Shown: one piece after another, positions 7,478-12,916 of the stretch
Layout of the letters: the number at the start of each line of letters is the position of its first letter
How positions within the stretch are numbered: position 1 is the first letter of the stretch
Origin: Thalassiosira profunda
Taxonomy: Eukaryota > Bacillariophyta > Thalassiosirophyceae > Thalassiosirales > Thalassiosiraceae
NCBI GenBank assembly: GCA_036939355.1
Contig: JALLAP010000455.1
Coordinates: 1-12,916 of the forward strand
Direction of reading: 5' to 3'
DNA length: 12,916 nt
Translations under genes and position numbers: made by a program
Notes under the pieces: generated by a model
Seen by the model: only the letters and a program-made list of their open reading frames with translations
What the model was told of the DNA's origin: nothing
Databases searched by the model: none

Positions 7478-10400
7478 TCAACCGAACAAGTTGCTGCACA
7501 GAGTTGGATTGCAAGGGCAGATGTCCGGAAACTCGAGGCCAACTTTCTCGCATGCGTCGGGCTCATTGTATCCTTGCGCGTTCTGCAACCAAGTGATTCT
7601 GCCGCCGCAGCTGTAGCTCCCACCTGCGTCTGTGGCCATCGTGTCCCAAATCGTTTGAGTACAAGTAGCACAGCCGCAGTACGTCACAATGGGCGATGCA
7701 GTTGGCTCGTTTGTCGGCTGATCAGTTGGCAGCGGGGTTGGAGCCGGTGTTGCCACAATACAACCGCAATCGCAGATGTCTGGGAATTCCGATGCCACTT
7801 TTGCACAAGCTCCCGCCTCATCATACCCATTAATCTGCAGCCAATCGATCCTGGCTCCACAAGTAAACGTCCCCGAGCCGTCGGTAGCCACTGCATCCAA
7901 CGAGCACGCCTCGCAGCCACAGGGAGCAGACGGCTGAGGCGCATCAGAATACACCCGCACCCAGTCCACTTCCATTGATTGGCCCTCTCCTTCAAACGCT
8001 GCCATGTCTATTCCTTGCGCTCCTCCCCAAGCACCGCCGACTGCAACGTTCATTATGAGGTGGAAGTCTTGATCGAACGGCCAATCGACAGAAGATTCTC
8101 TGAGATACTCGAAGTAGATTTCTCCGTCGACAGCAAACTGAATGCGATCCTCCTCCCAGTTGATCTCAAATACATGCCAATCGCCTTTACATGCGGAGAT
8201 GCTGCTGCCCTTCTGCGTCCCAATCATCCCGTTGAAATTGGTTGTATGCACCGTGCCAAAGAATCTACCTACCTCGTGGCCGACAGCCTCCATCACCTGC
8301 GCGAGAATGAACACGTGACATGAGCGTTCTGAAAAGGCAGAGATCAACTAAACGAGAGGAAGCAACTCACATCAATCTCGCCCGAATCGGGCCAGCCGCC
8401 GTAGATCTTCTCCTCCGGGAGCATCCAAAGTGCTGGCCACGTGCCTACTGCCTGACAAGTAGCGAGACTGGCTCGAAACTGGACCCGTCCGTACTTGAAA
8501 GTGGCGAGTCCTCGCGTCACAAGGCGCGCTGACGTGTATGGCAAGGAGAACCCACTCTCTTTCTTTGCAGTGATTTTGAGGACTCCGTTCGCAACCACGA
8601 CATTCGCAGGCGAGCTGGTGTAGTAAGCGACCTCGCCGTTGCCCCAGTTGCAGAGGCCAATGTTGCAGCCATCTCCGAGGTCGTACGTCCACCTCGTTGG
8701 GTCTGGGGCTCCATCCACGTCGAATTCGTCGCTCCAAACGAGCTTGGAAGGGTCCGGGTCTTCGAGTCTGGCCGCGTTGCAAAGCTGAGGGTTGCACGGA
8801 GAGCACGTTGGTCCGCACAGGCCCGATGGAAACTCTTCACCCACTCGCTTGCAAGAGTCGTACACCGACATCCCCAAGTCAGATTGCAAGTAGACTATGC
8901 GTTGACCACACGTGAACGAGCCCGCTCTATCAGTCACTGGCGAGTTCCACACAGCATCTGTGCACGATGAGCATCCACAATAGGCAGACTGTGGCTGGGT
9001 TGGCAGTGGCGTTGGAGATACTGGGCTGCTGATGGGAGATGGCGAAGGCTGACCAGTTGGCAGAGCAGTGGGGCGATGCAAGGGCGACTTGGATGGTGCT
9101 TTGGAGGGCGATCGAGTTGGAACAAGAGTTGGCTGCGGAAGAGCACAAAAAGAACGCAAGTCAGCGAGGTGGACAATCTTGCAGCTCGTGATACTGTCTG
9201 AGTCCACTCACTGGCTCGGTTGGCTGGAATGTTGGCTTCGCGGAGGGTGACGCACTTGGCGATGTCGTCGGCCGTTTCGAAGGCATGAGACTGGACACTG
9301 GTGTTGCACAACTGAAATTGCAGGTGCAGATATCGGGGAACTCTGCAGTCACCTTCTCGCACGCATCAGGCTCGCTGTATCCTTGCACATTCTGAAGCCA
9401 CGTGATTCTACCACCACAACTGTGAGTGCCTGAGCTGTCAGTAGCCGGAGTGTTCCAGACAGCTTCTGTGCATGTTTGGCAATTGCAATAGCGAGTCAGC
9501 TGCTCAGGGGATGGCTACGACGCCGATAGGAGAAGGAGACAGCTCGTCAGCAAAAGAACAAAACAGCTGCGAATCCATTGCAATTGTACGGTAGCTACCT
9601 CCTGCGTTGGTCTCTGGGACGGCGACACGCTGGGCAACGCTGTAGGTTTCTTCGAGGGCGTGGAGCTTGGTCCAACTGGTGCTGCACAATCGAAATCGCA
9701 GGTGCAAAGACCAGGAAACTCTGCGGCCACTTTGTCGCAGGCTCCTGCCTCGTCATATCCGTTGCCCAGAAGCCACGTGATTCGACTTCCACAACTGAAA
9801 CTGCCCGAGCTGTCGGTAGCCGGAGCATTCCAGACAGCTTCGCTGCAAGTTTCACAGCCGCAGTAAGTCACTGCCGAAGGCGGCTGCTCGCATAACGTCC
9901 CCGAAAAGCCGTCCCGGCAAATGCACCCACGAGATGATACTGGCAGCTCGCCGCCCAGATACGTTGCTGCACAAGATCCGTGCTCTCCACATTGTGCAGC
10001 CCAACACAAGTCCGCCGTTATAGTGAAGCCCGGCTTGAACTCGCACGTGGCCAAGCCACAGTCGCAATACGAGGTTGCGTCATCACAAGTGTTACCACAA
10101 AGTTCAGGGCACTCGGTTGCGGGCAATAAACCATCATCAATCGCGCTGCAATCAACTGTGGGGAAGTCTGGAGGATTTGCATTGGCGCACGCTCCCGTGT
10201 TGCCCCAGGCATCGTTAGCCAAGAGTATGTCCCCGCTCCAGATGAATCGCCTGTCGTGCTGGCTGCTCACGCGACCGTCCTGTCCACAAAGTCGACCGTT
10301 CAAGGAAAGATTGATGTACTCGATCGAAAAGCGATTGCCTGGTTGGAGAGGTATGAGCGTCGAATTGAGTGACAGCAATGAAATGCAAGGAATAGTCTAG

Positions 10401-12916
10401 AAGAACACAGCACACTCACCAACAATGGTGTCTGAGAACTCGACAACCCAATCAGATGGGATATCTCCACTTCCGGATGCAAGCGAAAGACGGTAATGAT
10501 GTTCAGTGGACGGGATGACAGGGAGAGCATACCCTTGCTTTGGACCAGAAGCGCCAGTCTGATGAAAGCCAATCGACTGTGTGCGATCCGGAGGACCCTC
10601 CTGGCTCCGATTGTACCAAATCTCAACGACAAGGTTGGGAGCGCTACCTGGAAACTGCCCTCTCGAGTAGATCTTCAGCGCTCGCAAGGGCACCTTGCAC
10701 AGGATCCCACCATCGTAACGCTGTCCATAATCCGTGCTCAGGATACACGGCTCGCCCGGCAGAAACAGGAGATACGTGAACTCGGACGACACGAGAGACA
10801 CGAACCCCGGAGGAAAGATGGAATGCTCGAGCGTACCACCATCCATGATGGTCTGGGCATCGGGAGGGGATAGCGTGAACGTGCCACCGAATTGTTGTTG
10901 ATTTGCGTGTTGCTGAAGCCGTTGCCATTGAAACCAAATCCACTTCATTCCCGTGTCCGCGTTCTTCCACCGGACGTTATGGAGCATGTAAGTCGGGAAG
11001 CAAAGCACGCCGGTCGACCCCACGTTACAATGGTGGCCAGCTTCGAAGGATGTGCCGGGGCCGAATGTTGTGTCCTCGATAAGGAACGTTGTTTGGTCGG
11101 GCAGAGCCACGTTCCCTCTCGCATACGTCGCCCCGGCGAGATGGGCAGAGCACCCGTTCTGGAAGGCCTTCGTCTCTTTCCAATAAAGCAAGTTGTTGTT
11201 CTCGTAACTGAAGTGGCCGTTGTGCTGGATGTCGCCGGCCTGTCGAGCGGAGATGTGTTGGGTAGGTACAAGTTTCACAAAGACGGGAGCAGACACAGAC
11301 GTCGTACTTACTTCATAGTGGCCTACGAACGCGTTGTTGTAGTCGACGCCATTCACAAACGATCCAGGCAAGCCCGTATCGTAACCCTGGCTATCGAATC
11401 CCTTGCAAAGCTGTTTGTCGATCATGTGGCCATTTGTCAAGATAGACTGATCCGTAGCCTTGGGATAGTTGAAACCTGGAGTGTAAGAAGCGAATCATGA
11501 GAAACCTGCAACATCAATAAGAGTCGAGAAGAAAGGAATGATGCTCACCCAAAGTGTACGTGCCAAACCTTCCGTTGCCTGGGTTTTACAGCGCAAACGA
11601 GCAGAAGTTCAGCACCAGATGATACACAGTCGAAAGCATGCACGATGGAATTGCCCTTACCGTGAAACGTGTTCCCCTCGTATCGCCCAAGCCTGGCGGC
11701 CGACTCGCAGACCTTGTCGTAGCTTTCTCCTCTGCCGATGCTCCCCGCTTTGAGCAGCATCCCGTTGAAAGCGTTCGAGACGCGGTTGCCGGTAAGCGAG
11801 TTCGTAGCGGCACGGCTGAAGACTCCAGACTGGTTGTCCGATGTGTCGGCGATGCGTCCGCTCGTGCCGGGGACGGTGCAACCGTGCAATGCGCCATCGT
11901 AGAAGGCGAACGGACAGATTACGACGTTGAACCTGACCTCATTGAACATCTCGTTGCCATCTTCAATGTAGATGCCAGCACCTCTTACATCGTAGAGCAC
12001 GTTCGCCTCGACGGTCGACGAGTGGGTCGAGTGGACGATGATGCCTCGTTGGTGGCTTCCTTCGATGNAGCACGTTCGCCTCGACGGTCGACGAGTGGGT
12101 CGAGTGGACGATGATGCCTCGTTGGTGGCTTCCTTCGATGGCGTTGTTCTTGAACAGACAAGTCCGACAATCGTGGAGTTTGTGGAAGTGGAGACAGTAC
12201 TTGCCCTCGATGCCGCGCTGGCCACAGCGTTCGATCCTGGTGTTCTGGATCCTTGCAGAGCCGCCGTGCATGGCGGCCGTGTGAAGTCCAATGGTGCACT
12301 GGCTCCGGAAAGACGAACAGCGGCACCCCAGGACGCTCGTTTGTTCTCCAAAGACCGCCTCGGGCAAGGTGGGGTCGCAGGGGACGTGCTTGAAGTCGTC
12401 GCCAGTGATGACAACGTTTCTCGAGAGGAGAACAACCTCGGCGCTCATCAAGGCCGGCACACTGCGGCCTGGAAGGAACGAGGCGGCGTGATCGTACTGA
12501 GCAGCCTTGTCGAGCAGCAGGGAACCATTATCGTCAATTCCTGCGATGGTGAAGGTCTCGCCGTATCCCGTGGCCCTCCTTTCAGTAGGAGCGATGCCAA
12601 TGCGGTCTCCAACTCGCCTGCAGTTGCAGTAGAAATATCAGTTGTGAGTAGGCGAAGTATCGTTGAGTTGAACGCGAGCTCGTATCACTCACCATCCCAT
12701 CAGATGCGCGTTGTGCATAAGATTCATCTTGTCGTCGCCGCTTTGCAGAGGATCCGAGAGCAAGCTCCAAGTCCTGACGAGCTCCCTGCCCTTGATATCG
12801 ATGATCGGATAGTCACTGGCAGTAGCAGCGTAGCTCCCAAACGCGCGAGAACGAAGGTGGTGATGAATTGCGCCATTGTCCTTGATGAAGATGAAAGCGT
12901 CCTTCTCCTGGAGATC
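7478..12916 (-). CDS. Giant secreted multidomain protein: CEMIP/G8-like, EGF-like, Cys-rich modules and GH16 (5' partial)
   Basis: One gene, cut by the window edge at its 5' side. Exons in coding order are 12916..12693, 12617..11661, 11578..11549, 11475..11312, 11239..10420, 10338..9599, 9514..9212, 9132..8371 and 8296..7478. The second exon contains a false 73-bp insertion (see 11996..12140). With that removed, 1581 residues are coded in the window and all eight junctions are in frame. Domain order: a CEMIP/TMEM2-like parallel beta-helix region, a linking domain, an EGF-like module, cysteine-rich modules 1 to 3 with Pro/Ser/Thr linkers, a GH16 beta-glucanase catalytic domain, and cysteine-rich modules 4 and 5, ending shortly after the last module. 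No membrane segment is seen near the C-terminus. Many cysteines and PT-rich linkers point to an extracellular or cell-wall protein. The signal peptide and most of any G8 domain would lie outside. Likely substrate of the GH16 part is a beta-1,3-glucan. The single-gene reading relies on splice joins; transcripts would confirm it. Confidence 0.85.
7496..7681 (-). repeat. Cysteine-rich module, copy 5 (C-terminal)
   Basis: The module begins YCGCATCTQTIWDTMATD, then SYSCGGRITWLQ, DACEKV, EFPDICPCNPTLC. The protein ends five residues later. A linker of Pro/Thr (TPAPTPLPTDQPTNEPTASP) separates it from copy 4. Confidence 0.85.
7760..7924 (-). repeat. Cysteine-rich module, copy 4 (shortened)
   Basis: The module begins PCGCEACSLDAVATD and lacks the VWN stretch, so the first half is about six residues shorter. 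The rest is regular: SGTFTCGARIDWLQ, GACAKV, SEFPDICDCGC. It follows the GH16 domain after only a few residues. Confidence 0.8.
7943..8742 (-). other. GH16 glycoside hydrolase domain (laminarinase-like)
   Basis: The domain starts LVWSDEFDVDG and ends VDWVRVYSD. Sub-motifs of the family are present: DPTRWTYDLGDG, GNGEVAYYT, GVLKITA, YGRVQFRA and TWPALWMLP. The catalytic signature is E-I-D-V-M-E in GEIDVMEAVG, with the nucleophile and acid/base glutamates both intact. HTTNFNG and FHLIMNVAVGGAWGG follow. The intron 8297..8370 falls inside the signature, between Asp and Val. GH16 enzymes of this type cut or rearrange beta-1,3-glucans such as laminarin and chrysolaminarin. Hydrolysis and transglycosylation cannot be told apart from the sequence alone. 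Confidence 0.93.
8779..8982 (-). repeat. Cysteine-rich module, copy 3
   Basis: Most divergent of the YCGC copies: YCGCSSCTDAVWNSPVTD, CGQRIVYLQ, DSCKRV, EEFPSGLCGPTCSPCNPQLC. It is longer at the C-terminal end and leads directly into the GH16 domain. A 50-residue Pro/Ser/Thr linker (8983..9132) precedes it. Confidence 0.85.
9308..9490 (-). repeat. Cysteine-rich module, copy 2
   Basis: Module beginning YCNCQTCTEAVWNTPATD, then CGGRITWLQ, DACEKV and EFPDICTCNFSC. It sits with its linker in a single 303-nt exon (9212..9514) bounded by phase 0 introns on both sides. Confidence 0.85.
9686..9865 (-). repeat. Cysteine-rich module, copy 1
   Basis: About 60 residues beginning YCGCETCSEAVWNAPATD, then SGSFSCGSRITWL, GYDEAGACDKV and AAEFPGLCTCDFDC. 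Shared core of the five copies: YCxCxxC, VWxxxATD, GxxSCGxRIxWL, ExxACxKV, EFPxxC. A Pro/Ser/Thr/Lys linker (TPSKKPTALPSVSPSQRPT) follows. Confidence 0.85.
9890..10006 (-). other. EGF-like module
   Basis: Six cysteines follow the EGF order: CWAAQC, GEHGSC, then CICRDGFSGTLC. The last part is the typical C-x-C-x(8)-C end with the GF-G turn. It directly precedes the first cysteine-rich module. Confidence 0.75.
11240..11311 (-). other. 72-nt stop-free, frame-preserving intron
   Basis: GTAAGT donor and ACAG acceptor, phase 0. Its length is a multiple of three and it has no in-frame stop, so retention would add 24 residues (VSTTSVSAPVFVKLVPTQHI and four more) between HYE and AGDIQHNGH. Splicing is favoured by the strong donor and by the continuity of the beta-helix. 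Confidence 0.75.
11549..11578 (-). other. 30-nt micro-exon of the multidomain gene
   Basis: This exon encodes the ten residues NGRFGTYTLG counted across its junctions (phase 1 on both sides). It lies between introns of 82 nt (11579..11660, GTAAGG donor, CCAG acceptor) and 73 nt (11476..11548, GTGAGC donor, CCAG acceptor). Skipping it would keep the frame. Confidence 0.75.
11996..12140. other. Assembly scar: 72-bp duplicate around a single N
   Basis: The 72 bases at 11996..12067 and at 12069..12140 are identical, with one N at 12068 between them. The extra 73 bases shift the frame of the multidomain gene. Removing one copy and the N gives the open reading EANVLYDVRGAGIYIEDG. This is what results when two contigs sharing an end overlap are joined with a token gap. 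Confidence 0.92.

Larger units (their letters stand above)
10420..12916 (-). other. CEMIP/TMEM2-like (G8-associated) beta-helix region
   Basis: This part resembles the region that follows the G8 domain in CEMIP, TMEM2 and PKHD1L1. It has a GWRVGDRIGIAPTE segment, then AEVVLLSRNVVITGDD (family form AEV..LTRNIVI.G), then GKYCLHFHKL with the conserved His-Phe-His (12182..12190), and later GAGIYIEDGNE (EDG at 11956..11964), matching CFFLEDGIE of CEMIP. A repeated-turn region with LLYWKETK, HHCNVG and CFPTYMLHNV follows. In animals CEMIP and TMEM2 take part in hyaluronan breakdown. Algae are not known to make hyaluronan, so the substrate here is unknown. Confidence 0.75.

Noticed and set aside
7496..9865. 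CRISPR-like or satellite repeat array
   Set aside because: Repeats are protein modules with diverged DNA, irregular spacing and different linkers.
10397..10419. 23-nt intron ending at the TAG at 10397
   Set aside because: Too short for splicing compared with the other introns, and it would lead into an out-of-frame segment. The acceptor at 10339 gives continuous protein.
9599..10420. Two separate genes, G8/CEMIP-like and GH16, instead of one
   Set aside because: The intron 10339..10419 joins the two in phase, no promoter-sized gap or convincing start with a signal peptide is present, and neither side has a stop once spliced.
11996..12140. Biological tandem duplication with 72-bp units
   Set aside because: Copies are exactly identical, separated by one N, and the extra copy breaks the frame. 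An unmerged contig overlap explains all of this.
12582..12770. Short minus-strand frame across the first intron of the multidomain gene
   Set aside because: It reads through the GTGAGT donor in a different frame from the protein that matches the CEMIP-like region.

Overview
The window is nuclear DNA from a photosynthetic eukaryote, most likely a heterokont (stramenopile) alga such as a diatom. Three observations support this. The genes carry short GT-AG introns (13 found, 64 to 95 nt, each joining into one reading frame). One gene is the D subunit of magnesium chelatase. Three predicted proteins begin with a hydrophobic signal peptide followed by a phenylalanine motif of the ASAFAP type, the two-part targeting signal of red-lineage complex plastids. 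Assignment to diatoms in particular is inference.

Layout, left to right. At 1..103 (minus) is the first exon of a plastid-targeted protein that runs off the window. A 293-bp divergent promoter separates it from a plus-strand mitochondrial-carrier-family gene (397..1548), also with a plastid presequence. Its stop codon lies 62 bp from the stop of the convergent chlD gene (1611..4398, minus, five exons, 832 aa). The chlD upstream region holds a 150-bp imperfect foldback palindrome. Next is a PrimPol primase-polymerase (4825..7289, minus, two exons, 789 aa). The right 42% of the window (7478..12916, minus) is one long secreted or wall-associated multidomain protein, cut at its N-terminus by the window edge. 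It holds a CEMIP/TMEM2-like G8-associated beta-helix region, an EGF-like module, three copies of a cysteine-rich module with Pro/Ser/Thr linkers, a GH16 beta-glucanase domain, and two more copies of the module.

The plastid side (unknown targeted protein, carrier, ChlD) forms one neighbourhood. PrimPol is a DNA-damage-tolerance or replication-restart enzyme, and the large protein is extracellular; neither has an obvious functional link to the plastid genes. An assembly scar, a single N between two identical 72-bp copies at 11996..12140, falsely breaks the reading frame of the large gene. Removing one copy and the N restores it.

The most novel items are the G8/CEMIP-like plus GH16 architecture and the five-copy cysteine-rich module, for which I know no named family. 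No rRNA, tRNA, CRISPR array or transposase gene was seen.
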